64,000 bases of DNA from Candidatus Altimarinota bacterium (GCA_021734785.1 JAIPIF010000004.1:52935-116934), one strand, 5' to 3'; positions 41,660 through 51,538 are shown, numbered from the stretch's first letter. Notes: generated by a model from the letters alone, not told the origin. Numbers and translations: made by a program.

Positions 41660-42079
41660 ATGCCCATCATCAAATCCGCCGTCAAACGTGTTCGCCGAAC
41701 CAAACGCCAGACACTCAAAAATCGAATCTTCAAGGATCGCCTCGCAGAAGAAATAAAAAAATTCGAGAAACTTTTGGAGGAGAAGGAACATGATGCCGCA
41801 AAAGAACTGTATCCCCGTGTGCAAAAATTGATGGATCTGGCTGTGAAGAAAAATATCTGGCACGCCAAAAAAGCCGGGCATAAAAAATCTCGCTTTTCCA
41901 AAATGATTTCTGGTGCTGCTGGCATGGTCAAAAAAGCTGCCACCGCCACCGCGGAAAAAGCCGGAGAATTGGAGAAAAAATACGAAGAAAAAGAAGAGAA
42001 AAAGCCCGCAGCCAAAAAACCGGCGGCCAAGAAAGCTGCTGCAAAAAAAACCACGCCAAAAAAGAGCACAAAAAAATAG
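41660..42079 (+). CDS. rpsT: ribosomal protein bS20 with Lys/Ala-rich C-terminal extension
   Basis: The first 85-90 aa are a bS20: MPIIKSAVKRVRRTKRQTLK, the helical hairpin core and IWHAKKAGHKKSRFSK near residue 75. bS20 binds 16S rRNA in the 30S body and normally ends at 85-90 aa. Here about 50 more residues follow, first a helix (MVKKAATATAEKAGELEKKY) and then repeats of the PAAKK/AAAKK type like a histone H1 tail. The start fits the promoter spacing. The extension may add nonspecific nucleic-acid binding; that is inference. Confidence 0.92.
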   Translation: MPIIKSAVKRVRRTKRQTLKNRIFKDRLAEEIKKFEKLLEEKEHDAAKELYPRVQKLMDLAVKKNIWHAKKAGHKKSRFSKMISGAAGMVKKAATATAEKAGELEKKYEEKEEKKPAAKKPAAKKAAAKKTTPKKSTKK

Positions 42080-42128
42080 GGACCTGACTGCTCTCCTCTT
42101 TCCGCCATATTCTCAATGTGCTCGACCC

Positions 42129-42151
42129 TCATTCCCGCGAAGGCGGGAATC
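42129..42151. repeat. TCATTCCCGCGAAGGCGGGAAT palindrome
   Basis: TTCCCGC/GCGGGAA around GAAG. Same family as 23698-23722. Followed by heptamer-like AT-rich sequence up to the lspA stop. Confidence 0.65.
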
Positions 42152-42249
42152 TATTTCTTGCTATTTCAGATACTGATTTAAAGTCCTCTCCTTTTTTCTT
42201 CAAAACTTCCCTGCTTCTCAGCTTTTAAGCCTTTCAGCTTTTTAACTTT

Positions 42250-42681
42250 TCAACTTTTTGACTGCCCAAAAATCTCCTGCCACACCCACAGTACGACCCC
42301 AATCGTGATGAAGCTGTCAGCGAGGTTGAACACGGGAAACGACCAGAACGCAAGAAAGTCCGTCACCGCCCCAAAAAAAAGCCGATCAATGAGATTGCCC
42401 AGTGCCCCGGAAAAGACGAGCGCCGCTCCGATTTTTTGAATGGCCGAGGCGGTCGAAGTCCAGAGGAATCTGCCAAGAAAAAAGAGCACCCCCACAATCA
42501 CGGGAATCAAAATCCACCGTGATGCCGGCAGCGAAAACGCAATACCAGAGTTTTCCACAAACCGCAGATGAAAGAAGGGGAAAACTTCAACAGGCATTTG
42601 AAAGTTTTGTCGAGCAAAAAATTTACTCAGCTGATCCAGCAGCACGCATCCTGCGATGAGAAATAAAATATTTTTTTTCAT
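42250..42681 (-). CDS. lspA: lipoprotein signal peptidase
   Basis: LspA cleaves prolipoproteins at the lipobox Cys. The 143-aa protein has four transmembrane helices, the N-terminal LLDQLSKFFA region, VENSGIAFSL near residue 45, and the catalytic Asp pair in GALGNLIDRLFFGAVTDF and FNLADSFI. ATG 42681 is used; the 5 residues upstream come from a repeat that touches the start. The lipoprotein at 40802 is a nearby candidate substrate. Confidence 0.95.
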   Translation of the reverse strand: MKKNILFLIAGCVLLDQLSKFFARQNFQMPVEVFPFFHLRFVENSGIAFSLPASRWILIPVIVGVLFFLGRFLWTSTASAIQKIGAALVFSGALGNLIDRLFFGAVTDFLAFWSFPVFNLADSFITIGVVLWVWQEIFGQSKS

Positions 42682-42689
42682 TTTTCTCA

Positions 42690-42766
42690 ACGTCATCCCA
42701 AACTTGATTTAGGATCCAGAGATTCCGAATCAAGCAGGCCCTCGAGTTAATCGGGGGACCAGAATG
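42690..42766. repeat. GTCATCCC-type palindrome adjoining the lspA start
   Basis: CGTCATCCCAAACTTGATTT, then AGGATCCAGAGATTCCGAATC and, further on, CCAGAATGACAG. Closely related to 44602-44659, which sits in the same position before the cysteine-rich gene. Confidence 0.65.
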
Positions 42767-42884
42767 ACAGTACTGATTTTGGAAGAACTTTTCAATTTTC
42801 CTTCCCCTTTTTAAGAGATAAGCGGTCTTTTTTGTACGGGACACAGATCTGTATTTCCTTTTTCCCAAATTTTTCTCTCTTCAC

Positions 42885-42955
42885 CCCCCCCCTTTTCAAA
42901 GGGGGACGGGGGGATTTCCTCATTTGTAATTTGTAATTCGTAATTTGGAGTTTTC
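42885..42955. repeat. CCCCCTTTTCAAAGGGGG repeat and ATTTGTA heptamers
   Basis: Stem CCCCCCCCTTTTCAAAGGGG with a GGGGGGATTTCC tail, followed by ATTTGTA, ATTTGTA, ATTCGTA units. Confidence 0.65.
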
Positions 42956-44591
42956 AATTCACCGTCTGCAGATAACATTGCTCACACAGCACCCTCTCTG
43001 GGTGATCCGGGGCAAAGCTTGAAACAATCGAAACGCCGCACGCATCACACTCACGTGACCAGAGCTCGAAGGGGTTTTTGCGATCCCAGCGGCGCTGGAC
43101 TCGCACCCACGGACATACCCGCGGCAGCGGTAAATTGAGCTGGCGATAAAATGCCAACTCTCCCTTTTGAATCGTGTAATTTTTACCGGCTTGTTCGCAC
43201 TTCAAAATTTTCTCGACAACATCGTCCCCCACCGCATCAATCGAGTCCGGAGGCGTGAAATTGGAACGATCCTGTGCATCTTCCATTGCTTTCCAACGCA
43301 AACCGCGTGATTCAACTTCTTTTTGTGAAAGGGGGAAATAGTAGTCTGCCGCCGACTCGTTGTACGCAAAGGTCGACCAGTTTGGCGGAAGCGTCCCCCA
43401 AAGATTTTCTTCTTTCAATTTTTGAATAATTTTTTTACTCAGTTCCTCGTATTCTTCTTTGGTGTACTGCTGATTGAGGATGCAATATTTTTTGTGTTTC
43501 AGTCCCACGCATCCCAGGCAGTCCGAGCAGGAAATGCAACTGTCGCAGTACGTCATCCGGTGACTGAACCAAATGTAGTAACTGCACCGAATATCCGTGC
43601 TCCTGCGGATCACCGCCGAACGGTAGCAGAGCTCGCAGCCGGGCCACCCCGTGGAAAAGCAATTCCAGATGTCTTTCGATTTGTCGAAGGAAACGTTTTG
43701 GCCACAGTCCTCTGACTCCACCCCGTCAAACGCATTCCAGCAATTGCGACAGTGCTGCAGCAGGTCACCGCGGACATTTTCGCAGTGGAGATTGTGGACA
43801 AACCGATGCGGGGCTTCCTTTTTGACCTGTTCAAAAAGAGTCATCCCCTTCTCCCAGGCGGAAAAAGTTCCATTCAAATATTTTTCTTTTTCACGCGCAA
43901 ATTCTTCGGGCGTCACTTTTTTATTTCGAACGTAGTAACTTTTGTGGGACAGATTGCTGCAGCCGATGCAGTGATCACAGCCCCGCAGCTGGTAGGAGAA
44001 AAAACAATTGTTGCATGCACTCCCCTCCTGGAGCATCACGCATTCAAAACAGTTGGTGCAGTTGATACATTCGTAGCAGAGCTCTGAGTCGATGATGCGC
44101 CAACTGTCGACGATATTTTTGGCATTGACCAGCCAGGACGCGTGAAAACAGTCCTCCACCCGGTACGTCAGGGAACAAAGATAACAGTTTTTGGACTCGC
44201 GGGTATGAGAGTTGTAATCGCAGTTTTGGGAGTTGAAGACCGACGTTCCTTCCCGCGGGACGGAGCGGATCAAGTCGAGAAACTGCTCAAAAAAGGAACG
44301 ATCAAAGTCCACCGCCTGCCCAAAATCAAGCCCGTCCCAAGAGTCCCCCCACCAGATTTCATTTTTGTACACAGGAAAAGGCGTGTCCGGCGGGTACGCG
44401 GAAATAATCGTTTCCCCCGTTGAATCACACTTCCGGCGGTACAGATGCCATTCGTTGCGAAGTGCCATCAGCTCCCGTAGGAGCTCACGGGGAGAAACAT
44501 TTGGAACCGGCACCTCCATCTGCTCGTAAAATTTCTGTGCCTTCTGCGGGATTTCAAATGGCTCTCCGGAGACGGCACAGGTTTGTTTCAT
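42954..44591 (-). CDS. large cysteine-rich repeat protein, paralog 2
   Basis: A 545-aa protein with about 36 Cys, same architecture as 12444-14087. ATG 44591 (MKQTCAVSGEPF) aligns with the paralog's start. The N-terminal domain shares E-x-x-x-F-Y-x-x-x-x-V-P-x-P and the WWGDSWD motif near residue 80. CxxC-rich blocks follow (CINCTNCFECVM, CDHCIGCSNLSHKSYYVRN, CDSCISCSDCLGCVGLKHKK). The C-terminal ribbon (CEQAGKNYTIQKGELAFYRQ ... RVCPW, then ECDACG, then CEQCYLQ) closes it. Several ribbon Cys are replaced, so metal sites may be fewer. No signal peptide. Function is unknown. Confidence 0.85.
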   Translation of the reverse strand: MKQTCAVSGEPFEIPQKAQKFYEQMEVPVPNVSPRELLRELMALRNEWHLYRRKCDSTGETIISAYPPDTPFPVYKNEIWWGDSWDGLDFGQAVDFDRSFFEQFLDLIRSVPREGTSVFNSQNCDYNSHTRESKNCYLCSLTYRVEDCFHASWLVNAKNIVDSWRIIDSELCYECINCTNCFECVMLQEGSACNNCFFSYQLRGCDHCIGCSNLSHKSYYVRNKKVTPEEFAREKEKYLNGTFSAWEKGMTLFEQVKKEAPHRFVHNLHCENVRGDLLQHCRNCWNAFDGVESEDCGQNVSFDKSKDIWNCFSTGWPGCELCYRSAVIRRSTDIRCSYYIWFSHRMTYCDSCISCSDCLGCVGLKHKKYCILNQQYTKEEYEELSKKIIQKLKEENLWGTLPPNWSTFAYNESAADYYFPLSQKEVESRGLRWKAMEDAQDRSNFTPPDSIDAVGDDVVEKILKCEQAGKNYTIQKGELAFYRQLNLPLPRVCPWVRVQRRWDRKNPFELWSRECDACGVSIVSSFAPDHPERVLCEQCYLQTVN

Positions 44592-44601
44592 TTTTCTAAA
44601 C

Positions 44602-44659
44602 GTCATCCCAAACTTGATTTGGGATCCAGAGATCCTGAAACAAGTTCAGGATGACAGTA
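44602..44659. repeat. GTCATCCC-type palindrome adjoining the cysteine-rich gene start
   Basis: CGTCATCCCAAACTTGATTT, GGGATCCAGAGATCCTGAAA, then CAAGTTCAGGATGACAG: a complete palindrome of the family also at 42690. Confidence 0.7.
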
Positions 44660-44689
44660 CGTCTTTTCGATCAATTTTTCAATGTTCCT

Positions 44690-44727
44690 TCCCCTTTTTC
44701 AATTTTCAAAAGGGACCGGGGGAATTT
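44690..44727. repeat. CCCCTTTTTC ... AAAAGGGACCGGGGG repeat
   Basis: Divergent member of the CCCCCTTTTTCAAAGGGGG family, here with a small insertion in the loop (CAATTTTC). Confidence 0.5.
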
Positions 44728-44799
44728 TTTTCAGGAAACGCAGATCTCCGTTTCCTCCCTCTTTTTTCCAAACTTCTTTTCTTCCCTTCTTCCCAACTT

Positions 44800-45774
44800 T
44801 TAATACAAATACTTCCGCTTGTTGGCATTGTGCTCATCGAGCGTGCGTCCAAAATGCACCTGCCCACTCCGATCGTGAAGATAATAATAATATTCCGTAT
44901 CAATCGGGTTTGCCGCGGCACGCAGGGAATCCAAACCGGGGTTGGAAATAGCAGTGGGTGGGAGGCCCAGATTTCGACGGGTGTTGTACGGGGAATCTTT
45001 TTCAAAATCCTCTGTGTACAGCGGCCGCTGCCACTCGTCCAGTTCGTATCGGGTCGTTGCGTCAATTCCGAGATGAATTCGCTCGTCCAGGCGTTTCCAG
45101 ATGACATCCGCGATCATCTGCTTTTCTGAAAAACTGTCACCATACGCCTCTCGCTCAATCATGGATGCCACGATCACGACTTCTTCCAGCGTACGTCCTG
45201 ATTCCTGAATGTCTGTGCGAATCTCGTCGATTTGAGATTGAAAAGTACGATACAATCTTTGAATAAATTTTTTGTTCGAGAAGGTGGTGGGATTGACGTA
45301 GTAGGTGCTTGGGAAAAGAAACCCCTCTAGCGAACTGATGCGAAACCCAAGATCGCAAAAGTTGGCACATTCTTCAAACTCCCCGGGCTCGATCAGTGCT
45401 TTTTTGGCAAGAATCCGATCAATCTGGCGAACGGTACTGCCCTCGGGAATGGTAACGCGAATTTCTTCACTTTTGCCGTGCTGGAGGAAATCCCCGAGTT
45501 CGGAAAAAGTGAGGTTCCGGGGAATCACATACTCTCCGGCTTGGAAGTCTGATGCCAGTCCTTTCCACCGCGCCCACATTTTGAAACTCCAGGCATCTCG
45601 CACCAGCTCTTTATCTTCGAGAATTTCTGCAATTGTCGAAAGCGAACTTCCCCGCGGGATGGTAAAGGAAACACGCGTGGGAGAATCCGAATTTGGACGC
45701 GTCCACGACAAATGCATCCGCGCCCCAGCGTAGATTGCCAAAAAAAGCACGAGCAACAACAAAAACTTTTTCAT
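44800..45774 (-). CDS. mltG: endolytic murein transglycosylase MltG
   Basis: MltG cuts nascent glycan strands near the inner membrane. The 324-aa protein has an N-terminal membrane anchor (KFLLLLVLFLAIYAGA), a LysM-like part with IPRGSSLSTIAEILEDKELV and IPEGSTVRQI, then the catalytic YceG domain with EGFLFPSTYYV and VASMIEREA near residue 210, where the Glu is catalytic. Later come DATTRYEL, SPYNTRRNLGLPPTAISNPG and FGRTLDEHNANK. All conserved regions are present. It follows ybaB by 3 nt. Confidence 0.95.
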   Translation of the reverse strand: MKKFLLLLVLFLAIYAGARMHLSWTRPNSDSPTRVSFTIPRGSSLSTIAEILEDKELVRDAWSFKMWARWKGLASDFQAGEYVIPRNLTFSELGDFLQHGKSEEIRVTIPEGSTVRQIDRILAKKALIEPGEFEECANFCDLGFRISSLEGFLFPSTYYVNPTTFSNKKFIQRLYRTFQSQIDEIRTDIQESGRTLEEVVIVASMIEREAYGDSFSEKQMIADVIWKRLDERIHLGIDATTRYELDEWQRPLYTEDFEKDSPYNTRRNLGLPPTAISNPGLDSLRAAANPIDTEYYYYLHDRSGQVHFGRTLDEHNANKRKYLY

Positions 45775-45777
45775 AGA

Positions 45778-46089
45778 TTACGATGGCTGAGGACCACTTC
45801 CCATGCCAGGAAACCCGCCCATGACGGTTTTCATCTTTTCGGCCGAAACCTGCTGGGCTTTTTTGGTCGCACGATTTGCCGCATCGAGAATCGCTTTTTC
45901 AAGATGCTTCTTGTCCGAAAGAATCGCCTCATCCACGATTTCCACCGCGATCAACTCCTGTTCACCCGAAACCGTGACTTTGACGCCATCAGATTCGGCG
46001 TACACATGAATTTTCGACAATTCTTTTTTGATCTTTTTTGCCTGCTTTTGCAGCTTATACATGTCACCGAGCTGTCCGAGCATTCCCAT
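45778..46089 (-). CDS. ybaB: YbaB/EbfC nucleoid-associated protein
   Basis: A 103-aa DNA-binding protein that forms a tweezer-like dimer. The N-terminal helix (LGQLGDMYKLQKQAKKIKKE), the central beta hairpin VKVTVSGEQELIAVEI and the C-terminal helix with DAANRATKKAQQVSAEKMK fit the family. ATG 46089 is used; ATG 46083 is an equal option. In many genomes it sits between dnaX and recR; here it is with mltG. Its promoter is at 46116-46143. Confidence 0.9.
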   Translation of the reverse strand: MGMLGQLGDMYKLQKQAKKIKKELSKIHVYAESDGVKVTVSGEQELIAVEIVDEAILSDKKHLEKAILDAANRATKKAQQVSAEKMKTVMGGFPGMGSGPQPS

Positions 46090-46115
46090 TTTTTTGGGGT
46101 TAAAAATTCCTCTGC

Positions 46116-46143
46116 AGTGTACGAGAAAAAAAAGTTTTGCCAA
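46116..46143 (-). promoter_or_regulatory. ybaB-mltG promoter
   Basis: Minus strand TTGGCA, 16-nt spacer, TACACT, 26 nt before ATG 46089. Confidence 0.6.
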
Positions 46144-46170
46144 ATACTTTCCTCCTGAAGAATGTTTTTC

Positions 46171-46199
46171 TTGCTTTTGAGGAAAATTTCTGATACAAT
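46171..46199 (+). promoter_or_regulatory. promoter of the 46227 miniprotein
   Basis: TTGCTT, 17-nt spacer, TACAAT, 27 nt before the ATG. Confidence 0.55.
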
Positions 46200-46226
46200 G
46201 ACCTGATTTCTTCAAATAAAAATATC

Positions 46227-46406
46227 ATGAAAAAATCGAACAAACCGGCCGGACATTTTATGCTCGCACAGGAAGTGTACAAAAATAGGAATCTCCAGCT
46301 TGCCAGTGCCCTACTCCTCTTTGTTGTCCTGGGACTGCAAATCTATCAGCTCCTGACCATCAATGCTCTGATGCAGGAAGCACTGGAAAGCAACATCTTT
46401 TTCTAA
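46227..46406 (+). CDS. 59-aa single-pass membrane miniprotein
   Basis: Read directly: ATG 46227 to TAA 46404-46406. The product begins MKKSNKPAGHFMLAQEVYKN, then has one transmembrane helix (LASALLLFVVLGLQIYQLL) and a short acidic tail ending ALESNIFF. It has its own promoter (TTGCTT-N17-TACAAT) and a strong terminator 35 nt past the stop, which makes it a real transcript. It lies between ybaB and gyrB. No family is recognised. Confidence 0.65.
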   Translation: MKKSNKPAGHFMLAQEVYKNRNLQLASALLLFVVLGLQIYQLLTINALMQEALESNIFF

Positions 46407-46440
46407 AAAAAGAACCCTTTTCCTTCTGAATAATTTTCGA

Positions 46441-46472
46441 GCTCTCGAGTGGAAACTCTCGGGAGCCTTTTT
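46441..46472 (+). terminator. terminator of the 46227 gene
   Basis: Nine-bp stem GCTCTCGAG/CTCGGGAGC with one G-T pair, an 8-nt loop, then CTTTTT. Confidence 0.75.
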
Positions 46473-46496
46473 GAAGAAAAAAACCGAAGAAATCCG

Positions 46497-46525
46497 TTGT
46501 TTTTTTGGGGAAATTTCGCTACCAT
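46497..46525 (+). promoter_or_regulatory. gyrB promoter
   Basis: TTGTTT, 17-nt spacer, TACCAT, 37 nt before ATG 46563. Confidence 0.5.
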
Positions 46526-46556
46526 TCTCCCGAATATTTCCTCTTCTTTTTTCTGA

Positions 46557-48775
<2,219 letters not shown>

Positions 48776-48805
48776 GGGAGAAAAATACGGATTTAAAAAC
48801 AGAAG

Positions 48806-49666
48806 TCAATCTACGTCAAATATCTGCCGCAGCACCCAATCGATCAGACGAAACTGTGTTTTTTTGGCGCCAGAAAAATCCCGCTGCACAAAGGACACCA
48901 TTGTCTGTCCGGCCACCTGCCGAATGCGCAGATTTTCTTCGAAAATGCCCCGCAACGCGGGATCAAACTGAAACTTGATGTCTTTTTCGTCGCAGAGGGA
49001 AATCAGATTTAATGTATGCTCAAACGCATCACACTGAATAATCGCCGTGATCCCCTCTCGCTCGCACACGGGTTCGAGTTTATCCAGTTTTCCCAAAATC
49101 CGCGCTCCATCAAATCGCTTGGCCAAGCCGTACGGGTCAATCACCCCCACGATCTGGTACGGGGCAAATCGGTCAGAGCGAATTTTGCGGACGAGTTTTT
49201 CGCCCACACGATTGGCTCCAACGATGAGTGTTTTGTACACATTTTTTGCTCTACGTTTTTGTCGTGCCAGCAGGAGACGAAAAATAAAGCGCGAAAGAAA
49301 AAGCCAGACATTGGCAAATACAAAAATGTACACCCCGATCAGACGGGAAAAAAGAATATCTCGCGGAAAAAAGTACGACACGATCAGAAACCCCACCGCC
49401 ACGATGCCGCCGACCAATGCAAGTGCGTCCTCGTACCACGAGCGCACGCCGGAGCGAGGAGGAAGTCGGTAGTATTTGGTAAAAAGCAGAAACCCAATCC
49501 ACACAATCGTCCCAGCTGCCGAAAGCAGAGCAAACAGAGCAAAAGGGAAATCTGTAGAGAAAATCCAACCCACGCGCACAAAGTACGCAAGCAAAAACGC
49601 GGCATACACGCCGAGCACATCAAGCGCAATTTGTAGGACACGCCACCAGATCCACTGACGAAACAT
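48806..49666 (-). CDS. EPS sugar-transferase-like protein lacking the catalytic domain
   Basis: A 286-aa membrane protein with the N-terminal half of WcaJ/CpsE-type undecaprenyl-phosphate sugar phosphotransferases: five hydrophobic helices (about residues 10-150), then the CoA-binding-like Rossmann domain (KTLIVGANRVGEKLVRKIRS, VVGVIDPYGLAKRFDGARIL, GITAIIQCDAF). It stops at IDWVLRQIFDVD, exactly where the catalytic bac_transf domain would begin. Either it is a naturally short form or the C-terminus was lost. ATG 49666 is used; a GTG at 49702 is upstream. No downstream catalytic fragment is visible. Confidence 0.8.
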   Translation of the reverse strand: MFRQWIWWRVLQIALDVLGVYAAFLLAYFVRVGWIFSTDFPFALFALLSAAGTIVWIGFLLFTKYYRLPPRSGVRSWYEDALALVGGIVAVGFLIVSYFFPRDILFSRLIGVYIFVFANVWLFLSRFIFRLLLARQKRRAKNVYKTLIVGANRVGEKLVRKIRSDRFAPYQIVGVIDPYGLAKRFDGARILGKLDKLEPVCEREGITAIIQCDAFEHTLNLISLCDEKDIKFQFDPALRGIFEENLRIRQVAGQTMVSFVQRDFSGAKKTQFRLIDWVLRQIFDVD

Positions 49667-49759
49667 CACGCGCAGTCTAGCCGAGCGGGGAAAAATTGTC
49701 ACTGCAATTTTTTGAGTGTGTCCTCCTCCGAAACGGGAATGCTTTTGTTGAAACGGTCT

Positions 49760-50539
49760 TTATGCTCCTGGCACGGTGCACTCCGCGAGTGGGCCTTCAT
49801 TCCAGATGCATTCTGCGCGCAAACAGGCCGTTTGGCCTCGGGCCCCGGTAGAATCCTGCGCTCCACTGTACGACCCACAGTCAGGAGGCGACAGTGGCAC
49901 CTCTCCAATTTTTCCCAGATCAGACAGCGTACGCACGCGGCCTTTTTCGTCAATGATGCTGTACCGGAGCGTCCCTCCGTTGCGCATTTCTGATGATGAA
50001 AATGCCAAAATCACATTCGTCCGGGCGACCTGAGCGGCTTTGGTATCTGCGAGGGTAAAGTGGTCTCGCTGCGGCGGAACGGCGGCATTTTGGAGGCGTT
50101 TGACGGCTGCCTCCGTGCCAGCGAGGATAAGACCTTCTTTGCCGGTGGTTTTACTGTTGGCTCGCTCGCCCCAGGTCACCACCACAAACTGATCATCCTC
50201 TCCCTCGCCGGTGTTGGTGGTGTTGGATGTCAGGACGAAGTACGCGATGTCCTCTTTGGCAATCGGTGGCCGTGTGTCATTGTTGCGAAAAAGAGCATCC
50301 AGCTGATGCGCGTCGTACAGGTATCGTCCATTGTGCCACTGTTTGGTGGCATCGACTTTGAGCATCAGTGCAATACTTTTGACCGCATCAAACCGCTGGG
50401 CATCTCTGATTTTGTGAAAATATGACTGAAACAAAAGCAAGGATGTCGTCGTCATCACGCTCACGCCTACGATCAAGAGCAGAGCTCCGATCAGACTAAA
50501 TCCTGATTTTTTGTGTGAAGAATGTGCCCAAAAATTCAT
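49760..50539 (-). CDS. minor pilin-like protein
   Basis: A 259-aa prepilin-like protein from ATG 50539. The type III leader SHKKSG is followed by FSLIGALLLIVGVSVMTTTS, a pilin N-terminal helix with Gly in place of the usual Glu5, as in some tip or minor pilins. The rest has a globular domain with FVVVTWGERANSKTTGKEGL and a C-terminal Cys-rich segment (DCGSYSGAQ, TACLRAECIW, AECTVPGA). It may start pilus assembly. A 20-aa stretch in another frame (HKDRFNKSIPVSEEDTLKKL) follows the stop without a start codon. It is transcribed with the pilins upstream. Confidence 0.8.
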   Translation of the reverse strand: MNFWAHSSHKKSGFSLIGALLLIVGVSVMTTTSLLLFQSYFHKIRDAQRFDAVKSIALMLKVDATKQWHNGRYLYDAHQLDALFRNNDTRPPIAKEDIAYFVLTSNTTNTGEGEDDQFVVVTWGERANSKTTGKEGLILAGTEAAVKRLQNAAVPPQRDHFTLADTKAAQVARTNVILAFSSSEMRNGGTLRYSIIDEKGRVRTLSDLGKIGEVPLSPPDCGSYSGAQDSTGARGQTACLRAECIWNEGPLAECTVPGA

Positions 50540-50601
50540 TCCAAAAAAGTTCTCCTCCAGTCTAAAAGCAAGCGCAGGAGAATACAACTTTTTCAGACAA
50601 T

Positions 50602-51234
50602 TCACGAAGGACAGCCGCTGATTCCCAGGGATCCATCATTACAGATTTGCTCACACACCCAATCCATTCCCGCGGGATCCGGCAGAGAATCGTCCGTGTC
50701 CCAGTCAAGCCCGCCGCCTACGTCCAGCAGAGCATTGATACCATTGACCGTCCCATCGACAAACGCACGAGCGCTCAAATTTTTGATTGGTTCGGCGTTT
50801 TGCGCACTGTCTTCTTCGGCTCCCACCACGATGAGAAAGTCATTGTGTCCCACGACCCCGTCTTCTCCGCCCGGGAGAAAACAGTAGTAAAAATTTTTCC
50901 CGTTTTTGGCATCCGGCATGTCGTAGTCATTCTCCGTCAGCAAATCTGCCAATGATCGGCAATCTGGACTGGTCATCGTTGCACCACCGGCAACTTCTGT
51001 CTCTGAAATACAGTCGGTGCCGTCTCCGTACCGGTACACGTACGCATCACCGCTCCCGCCCGAGTCGACTTTGATCATCATCGCCAGGTTTTGAACCGTG
51101 GAGACGCGTTCGCTGTCACGAGCCTTGGCAAAGTACGAGCGAAAGGTCCCCACCGAGATCGTCGAGAGAATCCCGAGGATCACGATCACCACCAGGAGCT
51201 CGATCAGCGTGAAACCAGCAGTTTTTATTTGTAT
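50602..51234 (-). CDS. type IV pilin paralog A with ATA in place of the start codon
   Basis: A 210-aa pilin (IQIKTAGFTLIELLVVIVIL, then GILSTISVGTFRSYFAKARD). It matches its two neighbours through the N-terminal 50 aa and a central GHNDF-IVVGAEEDSAQNAE block. The codon aligned with their ATG is ATA (51232-51234). No ATG, GTG, TTG or CTG lies between it and the upstream stop; the only later start (GTG 51192) would cut off the leader. It may be silent, a pseudogene, or use a rare AUA start. Confidence 0.7.
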   Translation of the reverse strand: MQIKTAGFTLIELLVVIVILGILSTISVGTFRSYFAKARDSERVSTVQNLAMMIKVDSGGSGDAYVYRYGDGTDCISETEVAGGATMTSPDCRSLADLLTENDYDMPDAKNGKNFYYCFLPGGEDGVVGHNDFLIVVGAEEDSAQNAEPIKNLSARAFVDGTVNGINALLDVGGGLDWDTDDSLPDPAGMDWVCEQICNDGSLGISGCPS

Positions 51235-51298
51235 TGTTTGGAAGAAAGCGTGCCGTTATTGTAAATCGGGAGAGAAGAAAAAACAACTTCCCCGATCC

Positions 51299-51375
51299 CT
51301 CGTTCCGCCCTCTCCCCCCGTCCCGCCACAGCGAGACTTCCCCCCTCAATGAGGGGGGCAGGGGGGAGGAAAAAC
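51299..51375. repeat. CCCCCC/GGGGGG palindromic repeats
   Basis: TCTCCCCCCGTCCCGCCACA followed by CTTCCCCCCTCAATGAGGGG and a GCAGGGGGGAGG tail. Related to the in-gene copies at 16963 and 17079. Confidence 0.6.
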
Positions 51376-51401
51376 GGGAATCCATTCCTGTTCCTTTTTG
51401 T

Positions 51402-51455
51402 CATTCCGGACTTGATCCGGAATCCCGAGACGGCGGATCGGAGTCCGCCGTGACA
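51402..51455. repeat. GTCATTCCGGACTTGATCCG palindrome with GC-rich stem
   Basis: GTCATTCCGGACTTGATCCG, then a GGCGGATCGGAGTCCGCC hairpin and GTGAC end. An almost identical copy is at 53275-53330. Confidence 0.75.
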
Positions 51456-51470
51456 AAAGAGCGTTCTCTG

Positions 51471-51533
51471 TTTGCCGTTTGCCGTTTGCCGTTTGCAGTT
51501 TGAAGATTGAAGTTTGAAGATTGTAGTTTGCCC
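51471..51533. repeat. tandem heptamer array TTTGNNG, nine units
   Basis: TTTGCCG x3, TTTGCAG, TTTGAAG, ATTGAAG, TTTGAAG, ATTGTAG, TTTGCCC in perfect 7-nt phase. Confidence 0.75.
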
Positions 51534-51538
51534 CCCCA

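Noticed and set aside
51471..51533. CRISPR array
   Set aside because: The units are 7 nt without spacers; no cas genes are in the window.
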